From positions 28,913-92,912 of the forward strand of contig JBDSEV010000088.1 in assembly GCA_039919885.1 (NCBI GenBank): DNA of 64,000 bases, in the 5' to 3' direction. The notes under the pieces were generated by a model. The model did not search any database, was not told the DNA's origin, and saw only the letters and a program-made list of their open reading frames with translations. This document shows positions 1-9,532 of this stretch, piece by piece. The number at the start of each line of letters is the position of its first letter. Within the stretch, counting starts at the first letter, position 1. The stretch is from JACMLD01 sp039919885. GTDB lineage: Bacteria > Bacteroidota > Bacteroidia > Chitinophagales > Chitinophagaceae. The translations under genes were made by a program, and so were the position numbers.

Positions 1-2
1 AG

Positions 3-404
3 GTGCTGCTTACAAAAATTGCTATCGGGCTCTATCTCTACCAGCTTGTGCTTATTCATCAAACAGACGTGAGCGAGCCGGTGCTGAACACGCAGCATAA
101 ATTGGCCCGCCTGAAGTCAAGCACTATTTGGGTGGCACGCATACTTTTTTTACAACTGCCGGTATGGACCACTTTTTACTGGAACAAAAGCATGTTGGCG
201 AATGGAAACTTACTATTATACATCCTTCAACTGGTTGTCACGCTTTTTTTTACTATCCTCGCGGTTTGGCTATTCAATAATATCAGGTATGAAAACAGGA
301 ATAAAAAATGGTTCGGGTTAATTTTTAACGGGCAGGAGTGGAACCCGGTAATAAAATCAATTGAATTATTGCACCAGATAGCGGACTACCGCATAGAAAA
401 ATAA
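3..404 (+). CDS. Small membrane protein, 5'-truncated by window edge
   Basis: The 133 visible residues contain two hydrophobic segments, around residues 45-60 and 69-92, followed by a polar C-terminus ending in ADYRIEK. The frame is open to the window edge. The GTG at its first codon is probably internal, so the real start lies upstream. The pattern (short cytoplasmic N-terminus, two or more membrane spans, short tail) resembles small uncharacterised membrane proteins often found in Bacteroidota, but I do not recognise a named family. It lies about 100 bp upstream of the symporter gene on the same strand. No function is assigned. Confidence 0.6.
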   Translation: MLLTKIAIGLYLYQLVLIHQTDVSEPVLNTQHKLARLKSSTIWVARILFLQLPVWTTFYWNKSMLANGNLLLYILQLVVTLFFTILAVWLFNNIRYENRNKKWFGLIFNGQEWNPVIKSIELLHQIADYRIEK

Positions 405-506
405 AGCAGTAGCTTGCTGCCCGTGCATAGAACGCTTTACACCGCTGCAATGCTATAAAAATGAAATTGTATATTTATTGAAGAATATACGTTTTAAAAA
501 CTGTAG

Positions 507-1847
507 ATGCGCATGCCAGCTATTCCGGAAAAACTGCCCGCGATTAACCATCACTCCGCACCCGACAATGCAAACGAAACCGCATGGCGTCTTAAGGCCA
601 TCCTGGGTGGGTCTGCCGGCAACCTGGTAGAATGGTACGACTGGTATACTTATTCAGCATTTTCCTTGTACTTCGCCAATACATTTTTTCCGGGCAGCAA
701 CCCAACTGCACAACTCATTAACACCGCCGGTATTTTTGCCGTTGGATTTTTGATGCGTCCAGTTGGTGGCTATGTTTTTGGAAAGCTTGCTGACAAAAGA
801 GGCCGCAAACTTTCTATGACGATCTCGGTACTACTTATGTCTTTTGGCTCGCTACTGATTGCGTTGCTTCCCGGCTACCAGACCATCGGAATTTTTGCGC
901 CCCTTTTATTGCTGATCGCCCGGCTCATACAGGGATTGAGTGTAGGCGGAGAATATGGCACTTCCGCTACCTACTTAAGTGAAGTAGCAACGCCCCGGCG
1001 GCGTGGGTTTTATTCCAGCTTTCAATATGTAACATTGATAGGAGGGCAGTTGATTGCTTTAGGATTGCAATTGTTGCTGCAACATGTATTCTTAACCGAT
1101 AAACAATTACATGAATGGGGCTGGCGGATACCGTTTGTCATTGGCGCTGTTTTGTCTTTTGTGGCCCTCTACCTGCGCACGCACCTGCGGGAGAGCGATG
1201 CATTTGAAAAAAAGCAGGCGGCACCAAAAAAAGAAGGCTCGCTGAAAGAATTGCTGAAACACCCGCGCGCAATAGCAACCGTATTTGGCCTCACCCTCGG
1301 CGGTACACTGGCATTCTATACCTATACCACCTATATGCAAAAATTTTTGGTGAATACCGTTGGGTTGACCAAAAATCAGTCGACGCTGCTGGCATTCTGC
1401 TCGCTCTTTTTGTTTGCGTTACTACAACCGCTGTTCGGAATGCTGAGTGATAAAATTGGCCGGCGGCCGCTATTGCTTGGCTTCGGTATTCTGGGAACAT
1501 TGTTTACCATTCCCTTATTGACTACGCTCAGCCATACTACGGGCATGTGGGCTGCATTTGGGTTACTGATGGCAGCACTGGTTATTGTAAGCGGTTATAC
1601 GTCCATCAATGCTGTTGTAAAAGCAGAAATTTTTCCGGTGGAGATAAGAGCATTGGGCGTGGGGCTACCTTATTCGCTTACTGTTGCCCTATTCGGCGGC
1701 ACCGCAGAGTACATCGCCCTATGGTCTAAAAACAGCGGCCATGAAAATTACTTTTACTGGTATGTCACCTGCTGCATTTTTATTTCGCTACTGGTCTATT
1801 TTTTTATGAAGGATACCAAAAAAACATCGTTGCTTGATGCAGTTTAG
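507..1847 (+). CDS. kgtP: MFS metabolite:H+ symporter, KgtP-like (2-oxoglutarate/dicarboxylate uptake)
   Basis: A 446-residue inner-membrane carrier of the metabolite:H+ symporter branch of the major facilitator superfamily. The N-terminal block GNLVEWYDWYTYSAFSLYF, the loop GKLADKRGRKLSM, the segment GLSVGGEYGTSATYLSEVA and the second-half loop MLSDKIGRRPLL follow the Escherichia coli 2-oxoglutarate permease KgtP closely over the whole length. About 12 membrane helices can be seen with the usual central cytoplasmic loop (residues ~230-250, Lys/Ala/Glu-rich). Likely role: proton-driven import of 2-oxoglutarate or a related dicarboxylate. The gene stands alone. The substrate is inferred from similarity only; other members carry citrate, proline/betaine or shikimate. 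Confidence 0.85.
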   Translation: MRMPAIPEKLPAINHHSAPDNANETAWRLKAILGGSAGNLVEWYDWYTYSAFSLYFANTFFPGSNPTAQLINTAGIFAVGFLMRPVGGYVFGKLADKRGRKLSMTISVLLMSFGSLLIALLPGYQTIGIFAPLLLLIARLIQGLSVGGEYGTSATYLSEVATPRRRGFYSSFQYVTLIGGQLIALGLQLLLQHVFLTDKQLHEWGWRIPFVIGAVLSFVALYLRTHLRESDAFEKKQAAPKKEGSLKELLKHPRAIATVFGLTLGGTLAFYTYTTYMQKFLVNTVGLTKNQSTLLAFCSLFLFALLQPLFGMLSDKIGRRPLLLGFGILGTLFTIPLLTTLSHTTGMWAAFGLLMAALVIVSGYTSINAVVKAEIFPVEIRALGVGLPYSLTVALFGGTAEYIALWSKNSGHENYFYWYVTCCIFISLLVYFFMKDTKKTSLLDAV

Positions 1848-2058
1848 CAGCGGTTAACGAACTACCTGCGGACCGCCCCCCGCTCAACTGTTACAACTTG
1901 CTTGTTCTCTTCCTTGTTTTAATTTAAACTTAATGCAGTGAGTAAAGTTGTGGCCCGGCGAAGCTGGCATCGTCTGCCCATGTAAAAACAGCTGTTTTAG
2001 ATAAACGGTTTTATCAATCCCGGCTTTAGGCTTATTTTCCATTCTTAAAATTAACTTT

Positions 2059-4563
2059 ATGAGAAATTGCATATTTATACTGCTGGCCTTTATTTTTTCT
2101 TTTGATGCAGCAGCGCAGCAGCTGCCGCCTGTTAAAGCCAATTATCAACTGGCGGCGCGGTTTTCTCCTAAAAAGCAAGAAAAATTACTGTTCTCCACTA
2201 CCGTAGATGCACACTGGCTAAAAAGGGGCAGTCGCTTTTGGTACAGCTATGAAACAACGGATGGCAAGAAATGGTATATCGTGGACCCGGTAAAGGGGGA
2301 GAAACGATTTATGTTTGACAATGCAAAACTGGCCGCAGAACTAACAAAAATTATTAAAGACGCTTCGGATGCACAGCACTTGCTAATAGACAGTATCCGT
2401 TTTATTAAAGACGAACGTACAATACAATTTGAATTAAAAAGCACGGCAGACGCCGACCGCAAAGACAGTGCGGAGGTAGCCAAAAAAGATTCGCTTGCAA
2501 AAAAAGCCGGCCTTCCGGTAAAAGAAAAAAAGATTTTCTATTTTGAATACAATCTCGACAACAATGTTTTAACCGAACTGGCAGATTACAAAAAGCCAAA
2601 ACGCAAACCTGCCTGGGCTTCCATAGCGCCCGATAGCCAGACGGTAGTATACGCAAAAAACTTCAACCTGTACTACATGGACAAGGCCAACTATGAGAAG
2701 GCCGTAAAGAATGAAGAAGACAGTACCATTGTTGAAAAAAAACTTACCACAGACGGAATAGAAAATTATGCCTACGGCGATTCTTATAACGAAACAAATG
2801 TTGACAGGGAGAAAAATAAAAATAAAAGAAAGCCGGCCTTTATTTACTGGTCGCCGGATGCGAAACATTTTGCGATGACAAAAACTGACCAGCGCAAAGT
2901 AAAAGATCTTTGGGTAATCAACAGCATTGCTGAGCCACGCCCTACGCTTGAAACGTATAAGTACCAGCTGCCCGGCGAAAAAGAAGCGCCCGAAGACCAC
3001 CTCATCTTGTTTGATATGGTGAACAAAACGCAAAGGGAAATTAATGTCTTATCGTTCAAAGACGAAGACGTAAGCATCTGGTCTTCCACTACTTTACCCA
3101 GCAGTCGCGATAACGATTGGCGTAGCTTGTTATGGCTGGGCACAAATGATAAATTTTACCTGACGCGTACCAGCCGCGATCTGAAGAAAGTAGACATTCT
3201 TGTTGCAAATGTTGCTTCGGCAGATGTAAAACCATTGATACAGGAGCGCATGAATACCTATGTTGAAACCAGGAAATTAGGATTGGTAAATGCGGGTAAA
3301 GAGCTGATTGAGTGGAGTGAGCGGGATGGCTGGGCACATTTTTATCTGTATGACGAAAATGGTAATCTTAAAAACCAGGTTACTTCAGGTGCCTTTCATT
3401 GCGAAGAAATTATTGGTATAGATGAAACAAAAAGAATATTGTATTTCTCCGCCAATGGCAAAGAGTTAAATGAGGATCCGTATTACCTGCATTTGTACAA
3501 AATCAATTTCGATGGCAGTGGTTTGAAACTTCTGAACCCCGGCGAGTTTGAACACGGGATGAGCCTAGATGACAACAAATCTTTTTTTGTAGACAATTAT
3601 TCAAGGGTAAATGCGGTACCAAAAGCGGCATTGTACAATACAGAGGGGAAAAAGATAATGGAACTGGAAACCACCGATGTGTCATCGCTGCTGGCAGCAG
3701 GTTACAAATTTCCCCAGATTTTTAAAGTAAAAGCAGACGACGGCATTACGGATTTATACGGTGTAATGTACAAGCCCTTTGATTTTGACAGTACTAAAAA
3801 ATATCCGGTAGTAGAATACGTATACCCGGGTCCGCAAACGGAAGCCGTCAACAAAGGTTTTGCAAGGGCTGCCGACCGAACAGACAGGCTGGCCCAGATA
3901 GGCGTTATAGTGGTTACTGTGGGCAACCGCGGTGGCAACCCCAGCAGATCTAAATGGTACCACAGTTATGGCTACGGTAATTTGCGGGATTACGGGTTGG
4001 CAGATAAAAAAGCAGCCATCGAACAATTGTCGGATCGTTTTCCCTTTATTGATATCAACCGCGTTGGCATACATGGTCATTCCGGAGGCGGATTTATGTC
4101 TACCGCCGCCATTCTTGTATATCCTGATTTTTTTAAAGTGGCCGTGTCTTCCTCCGGCAATCACGACAACAGTATTTATAATCGGTGGTGGAGTGAAAAA
4201 CACCATGGTGTAAAAGAAACCATTGGTGAAAAAGGGGATACTACTTTTGTTTACAATATTGAAAAAAACCAGGACCTCGCCAGAAACCTCAAAGGGCACC
4301 TCCTGCTCACCACCGGGGATATTGATAACAATGTAAGTCCGGCCAATACCATCCGCGTAGTTAATGCGCTGATAAAAGCCAACAAACGTTTTGATTTATT
4401 GGTATTGCCCGGCCAGCGGCATGGGTATACAGATATGCAGGAATATTTTTTCTGGGCGCTGGCAGATTATTACAGCAAATGGTTACTGGGCGATTTTTCG
4501 CAGACCGTAGACATCCTTGAAATGAACAGGGAGATAGAACAAAGCGGCAACAAAAGAAAATAG
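2059..4563 (+). CDS. Secreted S9 family peptidase, DPP-IV/prolyl oligopeptidase type
   Basis: An 834-residue protein with an N-terminal signal peptide (hydrophobic stretch ending near DAAAQQ, residue ~20), a long beta-propeller-type middle region rich in WSPD/DxG strands, and a C-terminal alpha/beta hydrolase domain from about residue 560. The catalytic Ser is Ser675 in GIHGHSGGGF, the Asp lies in TTGDIDNN (Asp754 or Asp756) and the His is His788 in LPGQRHGY. This arrangement is that of dipeptidyl-peptidase IV-like S9B enzymes, which remove N-terminal Xaa-Pro dipeptides in the periplasm. Such enzymes are common in protein-degrading Bacteroidota. A Lys-rich insertion lies around residues 130-165. 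An intrinsic terminator follows directly, so the gene is probably monocistronic. Confidence 0.88.
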   Translation: MRNCIFILLAFIFSFDAAAQQLPPVKANYQLAARFSPKKQEKLLFSTTVDAHWLKRGSRFWYSYETTDGKKWYIVDPVKGEKRFMFDNAKLAAELTKIIKDASDAQHLLIDSIRFIKDERTIQFELKSTADADRKDSAEVAKKDSLAKKAGLPVKEKKIFYFEYNLDNNVLTELADYKKPKRKPAWASIAPDSQTVVYAKNFNLYYMDKANYEKAVKNEEDSTIVEKKLTTDGIENYAYGDSYNETNVDREKNKNKRKPAFIYWSPDAKHFAMTKTDQRKVKDLWVINSIAEPRPTLETYKYQLPGEKEAPEDHLILFDMVNKTQREINVLSFKDEDVSIWSSTTLPSSRDNDWRSLLWLGTNDKFYLTRTSRDLKKVDILVANVASADVKPLIQERMNTYVETRKLGLVNAGKELIEWSERDGWAHFYLYDENGNLKNQVTSGAFHCEEIIGIDETKRILYFSANGKELNEDPYYLHLYKINFDGSGLKLLNPGEFEHGMSLDDNKSFFVDNYSRVNAVPKAALYNTEGKKIMELETTDVSSLLAAGYKFPQIFKVKADDGITDLYGVMYKPFDFDSTKKYPVVEYVYPGPQTEAVNKGFARAADRTDRLAQIGVIVVTVGNRGGNPSRSKWYHSYGYGNLRDYGLADKKAAIEQLSDRFPFIDINRVGIHGHSGGGFMSTAAILVYPDFFKVAVSSSGNHDNSIYNRWWSEKHHGVKETIGEKGDTTFVYNIEKNQDLARNLKGHLLLTTGDIDNNVSPANTIRVVNALIKANKRFDLLVLPGQRHGYTDMQEYFFWALADYYSKWLLGDFSQTVDILEMNREIEQSGNKRK

Positions 4564-4614
4564 ACGCGCTGTAAGTGCAGTGAACAATTATTTTTATTTG
4601 ATTTCTATAAACAG

Positions 4615-4647
4615 AACCCTGGTGGTATGCAAACTACCGGGGTTTTT
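4615..4647 (+). terminator. Intrinsic terminator after the S9 peptidase gene
   Basis: A 12-bp stem (AACCCTGGTGGT at 4615-4626 with ACTACCGGGGTT at 4633-4644, two G-U pairs) closes a 6-nt loop and runs into a short T-tract. It lies about 50 bp after the stop codon of the peptidase gene. Confidence 0.75.
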
Positions 4648-4850
4648 CATTGGCTATTTCATCTTGCTGCACTCCATTGCATGCATACTACTAAAATGGT
4701 ATAGATTACTTCGCAACACAGCTGTACTTTCATTTTGTATTTAACCAACACACGCTTCAAAAACGCCTAATCAAAGCACCCTGAAAACAGCAGGGCATCA
4801 TCCACAATGATGCCGCGGAATCAATCTTTTATTACTACAAACAAATCAAC

Positions 4851-6116
4851 ATGAAAAATGCAGTATCAAAACTGCTGCCAGTGGCAGCAGCTGTTATCCT
4901 CACTTGCGGCGGTGTGCAGTCGCAGGAAATGCACAAACCTGAAACTACCGGTTCCGTGCGGGAGTTTACAGTAACATTACCAATGAGCAGAGCGCCACAA
5001 AAAATTATAGCTGAAGTCATCGACAGCTTATTGATTTATGAAGGCGATATTATCCTGGGTTCGGTATCGGATTTTGAATTAGAGAAAGCGGTGGCCATTG
5101 ACGGATCTTCTTACCGCTGGCCAAATTCAACCATCTATTATGTGTTGCCTGCCAGTCACCCGAAAAAAGCAGACATAGAATGGGCCATTGCACATGTGCA
5201 GGCAAATACAAATCTTTGCCTGGCACCAAGGACAACACAGGCAAACTATATTCAGTTTGTAGAAGGCTCGGGTTGTTCGTCCAGTGTTGGCAAACAAGGT
5301 GGCCGGCAAAATGTCAATATCGGAGCCTGCTCCAAAGGTAGTATCGCACATGAAATTTTACATGCTGCCGGACTCTGGCATGAACAGGGCCGGGAAGACC
5401 GCGACAACTATATTAAAATTAACCTCGCGAACGTCACTGCCGGTAAAGAACACAATTTCAATAAACATATCAGCGATGGTATTGATATTGGCACGTATGA
5501 TTATGGCTCAATCATGCATTACGGCAAAAACGGTTTTTCAAAAAACGGAAACAACACCATAGATATAAAGATACCACCGGGTAGCGCCGCTACTACTATT
5601 GGTCAGCGCGATGGCATGAGCAGTAAAGACAAAGCTGGTATTAATTCTTTGTATGCAATGGGTCCATGTAAAGAAGACTGTATTGGCATTAACCCCGCAA
5701 ACGTAAAGGCAGTTAAAAGTGGCAGCGTTTGGAAAGTATTGGACGGAAGTCATTCCTTGTTTGCAGCTCCCAATAAAACAGAGGCGGATAAAATCGTAAG
5801 TATAATAAAGAAATATGCCGTAAATAAATCCTGCTTTGTGGGCAGGCCGGATGCGTCTTTCCAGTATTTATTAAAAGGAAGTTTGTCTCCGTCTGGTGCA
5901 GCAGCGGGTGAAGATTGCCTCGGCTTCAGCCCGGCGACCCTCGTCATTAAACAGGAAGGAACCACCTACCTTTTAACAAATGGCATCTCCCGGATGTTTG
6001 TTTTTCCAAACAAATTAGAAGCAGACCTGGCGCTTGCCATGATAAAAAAATATGGCTTTACCAAAACCTGTTATGTAGGTCGCCCGGATGCATCGCTGCA
6101 GTACATGAGAAAATAA
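4851..6116 (+). CDS. Secreted astacin-like (M12A) metalloprotease with duplicated C-terminal module
   Basis: A 421-residue protein with a signal peptide (to about residue 24). The protease domain spans residues ~75-270. Its zinc site is HEILHAAGLWHE (His167, Glu168, His171, His177), the HExxHxxGxxH signature of the metzincin/astacin family, followed by the Met-turn SIMHYG (Met222). A propeptide-like stretch lies before the protease domain. After it come two copies of a ~65-residue module (about residues 275-345 and 355-421), each beginning with DC(I/L)G and ending with C(F/Y)VGRPDAS(F/L)QY. The modules are probably disulfide-bonded because each contains paired Cys residues, and they may bind substrate or cell surface. 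Expected role: extracellular protein degradation. Confidence 0.85.
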   Translation: MKNAVSKLLPVAAAVILTCGGVQSQEMHKPETTGSVREFTVTLPMSRAPQKIIAEVIDSLLIYEGDIILGSVSDFELEKAVAIDGSSYRWPNSTIYYVLPASHPKKADIEWAIAHVQANTNLCLAPRTTQANYIQFVEGSGCSSSVGKQGGRQNVNIGACSKGSIAHEILHAAGLWHEQGREDRDNYIKINLANVTAGKEHNFNKHISDGIDIGTYDYGSIMHYGKNGFSKNGNNTIDIKIPPGSAATTIGQRDGMSSKDKAGINSLYAMGPCKEDCIGINPANVKAVKSGSVWKVLDGSHSLFAAPNKTEADKIVSIIKKYAVNKSCFVGRPDASFQYLLKGSLSPSGAAAGEDCLGFSPATLVIKQEGTTYLLTNGISRMFVFPNKLEADLALAMIKKYGFTKTCYVGRPDASLQYMRK

Positions 6117-6351
6117 TTACCGTGTGCAACACGATGTTTAAAAAATTGTAGCCGGCAGATCATCATACAACTTCTTCTTCAGCTTCTTAACAAATGCCGG
6201 ACCTATCTATTATAGTTCCGGCACTGTTATGTTACGTATTTAATTGCGGTGATCTGCGTACTGCTACACAAGTAATTTCGTGTATTGCCCACCGGTATTA
6301 ACTGCCAGGGAGGTAGGAAAGCCGCGGTTTTAATTTCTGCAAAGTTTCCAT

Positions 6352-6384
6352 AAAAAAAGAAAGCCCCGATGTAGAAACATCGGG
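6352..6384 (-). terminator. Intrinsic terminator for the M3 peptidase gene; rest of the 6117-6503 gap looks empty
   Basis: A perfect 8-bp stem (CCCGATGT / ACATCGGG at 6365-6384) with an AGAA loop. Read on the minus strand it is followed by CTTTCTTTTTTT, which makes it a good terminator for the peptidase gene that ends at 6504. The plus-strand side lacks a strong T-tract. I see no gene or RNA in the remaining ~387-bp gap between the two convergent genes. Confidence 0.7.
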
Positions 6385-6503
6385 ACTTCTTGGTTAAGGC
6401 TCTGATTAGTAGCTATTTTGAAATATGTTATTTTCTGAATCAAAGATAACAGGTCGGCATAACTATTCCAATATTGAGGCATACCCTAAAGTGGGTATTT
6501 TTA

Positions 6504-8234
6504 TTAGAATTCTGCCAACGCTTTCATCTCGTTATCCACAAATTGCATCAGCTGATTAATGTTGTCGCCGGAGAAATTAAACTTTAATCCGGCCGCTTCA
6601 TATAGCCTGGGTAAAGTGGCAGTGCCGCCCAGGCTCAGTGCGATGGAATAGTTATCCAGCGCAGCTTCTTTATTTTGCTTGAATTGTTTCCATAACCCAA
6701 TAGCGCCCAGCTGCGCGATGCCGTATTCAATATAATAAAACGGCACTTCAAAAAGGTGTAGTTGCCGCTGCCAGCTATTGCCGCGGTAATTTTCCAGGCC
6801 ACTAAAATCGATGACCTTACTTGCAAATTCATTTTGTATGGCTGTCCAGTTTTCAGTGCGTTCCTCCAAAGTATGGTTTGGATTTTCATACACCCAATGC
6901 TGAAATTTATCAATGGTGGCAATCCATGGAAAAATAGTAATGACGCGTTCTAACTGGTGTTCTTTGGCGCGTTGCAGTTCTTCCTTGCTGTCAAAAAAAA
7001 CATCCCAGTAATCCATGCTGAAAAGCTCCATGGCCATGCTGGCCACTTCAGCAATTTCCATTGGATATTCTTTGAAGGAACTTAGCTCAAGCGGATGCGC
7101 AAGAAAAGAATGAACGGCATGACCACCTTCGTGCACCATAGTGGTTACATCGCTCATTTGGCCAGCGGCATTCATAAAAATAAAAGGAGCGCCAGTTTCT
7201 GCCAGCGGACAATTATACCCGCCGGGCGCCTTTCCTTTTCTACTATCCAGATCGAACCGGTGCATGTCATCCATTTTGCGCAGGCATGCCGCAAAAAACG
7301 GCCGTATCTTTTCAAAACAGGCGATGCTTTTTTGTAGTAGTTCATCGCTTGTTTTAAAAGGACGCAAAGGCGCCGTCCCCTCCGGTTCCGCTTCCAGGTC
7401 CCAGGGACGGAGAGATGCAAGTCCAAGCTTCTTTTTCTTTGCTTCGTATATCTTATCGGCCAGCGGAAGAATGTATTTTTTTACTGAATCATGAAACTGG
7501 AAGCAGTCTTCTTTGGTATAATCAAAACGTCCCAGCTCCGCAAATTTGTAGTCCCTGTAATTTTCAAAACCCGCGTTCACCGCCACCTGCTGACGTTTCG
7601 CCACCAGTTCGGAATACAATGTATCCAATGCCTGCTTATCTGCGCTTCGCCGATCGTTTATTTTTCTGTATACCGTTTCGCGGAGTTGCCGGTCGTGGCT
7701 TTCCAGGAATTTAGCCGCTTGCTGCAGGGTGTATTCTTTCCCTTCTACTTCAACCGTCATTTTACCGGAAATAACGCCGAACTGCTGCGCCGTTACACTC
7801 AGTTCTGCCAGTATGGGTATATTAATTTCCCGGAATAAATCTATGCTCTTCCTGATACTTCGCAGGTAGGTAAAATATTTTTTTTGGTCAAGTTCGGCAG
7901 TAAAGGGACTTTCCACCAGCTTGCGGTTCAGCCGGTCTGCGTAGGGCTGAATTTTTGGTTGTATCTGCGTTACAAAAAAAACAAAAGCCTCTTCCAATGA
8001 TTTATTCTCGGTATCGCAGGTCATCTTTATTTGTCGCCAGCAGGCGTCTTCGCTAACAACCGCTTCAACTTCACTGGAGTCTTTCAACCATTCTTCCAGG
8101 TCTGCTTTCGATTTGATGGGCCGTTCGAGGAGTTGCTGAAAATATGGTTCTAATGATTCCCAATTGGTAACGGCAAAACCGGCAGGCAAGAATTTCCGGG
8201 GAAGCGCCTGTATTGCTGCACTTTGCTTTAGCAT
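6504..8234 (-). CDS. M3 family oligoendopeptidase (PepF-like)
   Basis: A 576-residue cytoplasmic zinc peptidase. The HEGGHAVHSF motif (HExxH) lies in the C-terminal half, with the third ligand Glu expected in the following EIAEVASMAMELF helix. No signal peptide is visible. The length and the all-helical character fit the M3B oligoendopeptidase F subfamily, which cleaves short peptides of roughly 7-17 residues inside the cell. It is preceded by, and points the same way as, the DUF5606 gene. The start MLKQSAAIQALPRKF is chosen because the frame closes just upstream. The family is confident; exact substrate preference is not visible. Confidence 0.87.
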   Translation of the reverse strand: MLKQSAAIQALPRKFLPAGFAVTNWESLEPYFQQLLERPIKSKADLEEWLKDSSEVEAVVSEDACWRQIKMTCDTENKSLEEAFVFFVTQIQPKIQPYADRLNRKLVESPFTAELDQKKYFTYLRSIRKSIDLFREINIPILAELSVTAQQFGVISGKMTVEVEGKEYTLQQAAKFLESHDRQLRETVYRKINDRRSADKQALDTLYSELVAKRQQVAVNAGFENYRDYKFAELGRFDYTKEDCFQFHDSVKKYILPLADKIYEAKKKKLGLASLRPWDLEAEPEGTAPLRPFKTSDELLQKSIACFEKIRPFFAACLRKMDDMHRFDLDSRKGKAPGGYNCPLAETGAPFIFMNAAGQMSDVTTMVHEGGHAVHSFLAHPLELSSFKEYPMEIAEVASMAMELFSMDYWDVFFDSKEELQRAKEHQLERVITIFPWIATIDKFQHWVYENPNHTLEERTENWTAIQNEFASKVIDFSGLENYRGNSWQRQLHLFEVPFYYIEYGIAQLGAIGLWKQFKQNKEAALDNYSIALSLGGTATLPRLYEAAGLKFNFSGDNINQLMQFVDNEMKALAEF

Positions 8235-8257
8235 AAGATTGTCTTTTTAAAATACCA

Positions 8258-8304
8258 CAGGCTACCGCTTCAGGTTCATTGTTGAAGCCTTCCGCTGTAG
8301 CCTG
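8258..8304. other. Nested inverted repeat between the M3 peptidase and DUF5606 genes
   Basis: CAGGCTAC (8258-8265) and GTAGCCTG (8297-8304) are perfect inverted copies. GCTTCA/TGAAGC forms a second pairing inside them. It could end transcription of the DUF5606 gene, whose stop is at 8326 on the minus strand, but no strong T-tract follows, so the role is uncertain. Confidence 0.4.
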
Positions 8305-8325
8305 CGCTAATAACCTGGTCTTATA

Positions 8326-8976
8326 TTATTTCTTTTTAGGAGCCGCCTTTTTCTTAGGCGCGTCCTTGGCCTCCTTTGGCGCTGCTTTGGTTGCTTTTGC
8401 TGCTGCTTTCACCGGCTTTTCTTTAACCTCTTCTGCCGCTTTCTTTTTTGGGGCGGCTTTCTTTTTAGGGGTTTCCTCCGCTGCAGGAGCCGGGGCTTCC
8501 TTTACTTTCGGAGCTTTCGCGGCCGGCTTCGGTTTAGCCGTGGTTGCTGCTTTTTCTTCCGGCGCATCAACAGGCGCTTCTTCCGCAACAGGTTCCGAAA
8601 GTTTGATGTCTACCTTGTTCTTTTGCAGAATTTCAAACCACTTTATGATCTTTTTCATGTCACTCGAGTACACCCTTTCAAAGTCAAGATCAGGGTAAGC
8701 CGATTCGAAATATTTTTTAATGGCTGCATTGTCTTTGGTGTCGGGAAGACCCGCGCTGCTTTTTTGCATTGCCAGCAATATATCTACGAGGTTTACATTA
8801 TCTCTTACTGTGTAAATTTCGATGCTTTCCAGGTGAGAAAAATTATGAATACGGCTTGATACAAACTTGGTTGATTTGTCATCAAGAGACCGTACAATAG
8901 CCCCGTCGTTTTTGCTGCTGATAAGTTCGTGCAGGCCAGGCAAACCGGAAACGGCTATAATTTTACTATACTCCAT
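8326..8976 (-). CDS. DUF5606 protein with basic Lys/Ala/Pro-rich tail
   Basis: A 216-residue protein starting MEYSKIIAVSGLPG. A further in-frame ATG 22 codons upstream gives an unlikely hydrophobic extension, so the internal start is preferred. Residues ~1-125 match the conserved Bacteroidota DUF5606 domain: SGLPGLHEL near the N-terminus, then an SSAGLPDTKDN block and DFERVYSSDMKKI. From residue ~130 to the end the sequence becomes a low-complexity Lys/Ala/Pro/Glu tail ending in PKKKAAPKKK, similar in composition to histone H1-like bacterial tails. Function of the domain is unknown; the tail suggests nucleic-acid or other polyanion binding, which is inference. Confidence 0.8.
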   Translation of the reverse strand: MEYSKIIAVSGLPGLHELISSKNDGAIVRSLDDKSTKFVSSRIHNFSHLESIEIYTVRDNVNLVDILLAMQKSSAGLPDTKDNAAIKKYFESAYPDLDFERVYSSDMKKIIKWFEILQKNKVDIKLSEPVAEEAPVDAPEEKAATTAKPKPAAKAPKVKEAPAPAAEETPKKKAAPKKKAAEEVKEKPVKAAAKATKAAPKEAKDAPKKKAAPKKK

Positions 8977-9163
8977 AAAAATGTTGTTTTTTAAAGGACA
9001 TGCAAGATACAGGAAAACGCGAAATTTGAACCACGACGGCACAAAAACCCGTGCCTTAAAGAAATAAATATTTGCATTATTGAAGTCATTCTAACGCGAA
9101 TTTGCCGAAAGTTGGCCAAATAGCCCGCAAAAGCAGCACGTATGCCGCCCACCCATGCTGTCG

Positions 9164-9532
9164 TTAGCTTGTGAAGACGCCCTTGAATTTAAAAAAGGTG
9201 GTTTCGTTGTAAAAAAGGCGCGACGTAACGTTGATGTCGCCGGTGGCAAGTATCGTATAATTGGTTTCTGTATGAATTGTATTGTTTTTCCCTGGATCAA
9301 TAATCGATAAAAATTTTAGGTCAAGGCCGGTCCGTAACCGCAAAGACCTGCTGGTGGCGGTTTCTACCAACTCTTTTACAATCTGCATCATACACACCCC
9401 GGGTACTACGGGCTGACCAGGAAAATGCCCCCGGAATATTTCATGCTCCGGGTTTATTTTTAATACGGCCGCTATCTTATCCACCTCTGTAACCGTACCC
9501 GCAATTGTATAAAAATCACCCGCTAAAATCAT
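9164..9532 (-). CDS. Hotdog 3-hydroxyacyl-ACP dehydratase (FabZ-like) of the polyene cluster
   Basis: A 122-residue hotdog-fold protein. HEIFRGHFPGQPVVPGV carries the catalytic His of the FabZ family motif GHFPxxPxxPG, and the helix MMQIVKELVE that follows is where FabZ enzymes place the acidic residue. Expected role: dehydration of 3-hydroxyacyl-ACP to the trans-2-enoyl form in each round of polyene extension; without an enoyl reductase in the cluster the double bonds are kept. It is the last gene of the minus-strand cluster and its start overlaps the preceding lipoprotein gene by 4 nt. A second, atypical dehydratase-like gene lies at 19486-19917. Confidence 0.82.
   Translation of the reverse strand: MILAGDFYTIAGTVTEVDKIAAVLKINPEHEIFRGHFPGQPVVPGVCMMQIVKELVETATSRSLRLRTGLDLKFLSIIDPGKNNTIHTETNYTILATGDINVTSRLFYNETTFFKFKGVFTS

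Noticed and set aside
8279..8698. 139-codon Ala/Phe/Gly-rich frame on the plus strand
   Set aside because: It is the antisense reading of the Lys/Ala-rich tail of the DUF5606 gene, which explains its composition.
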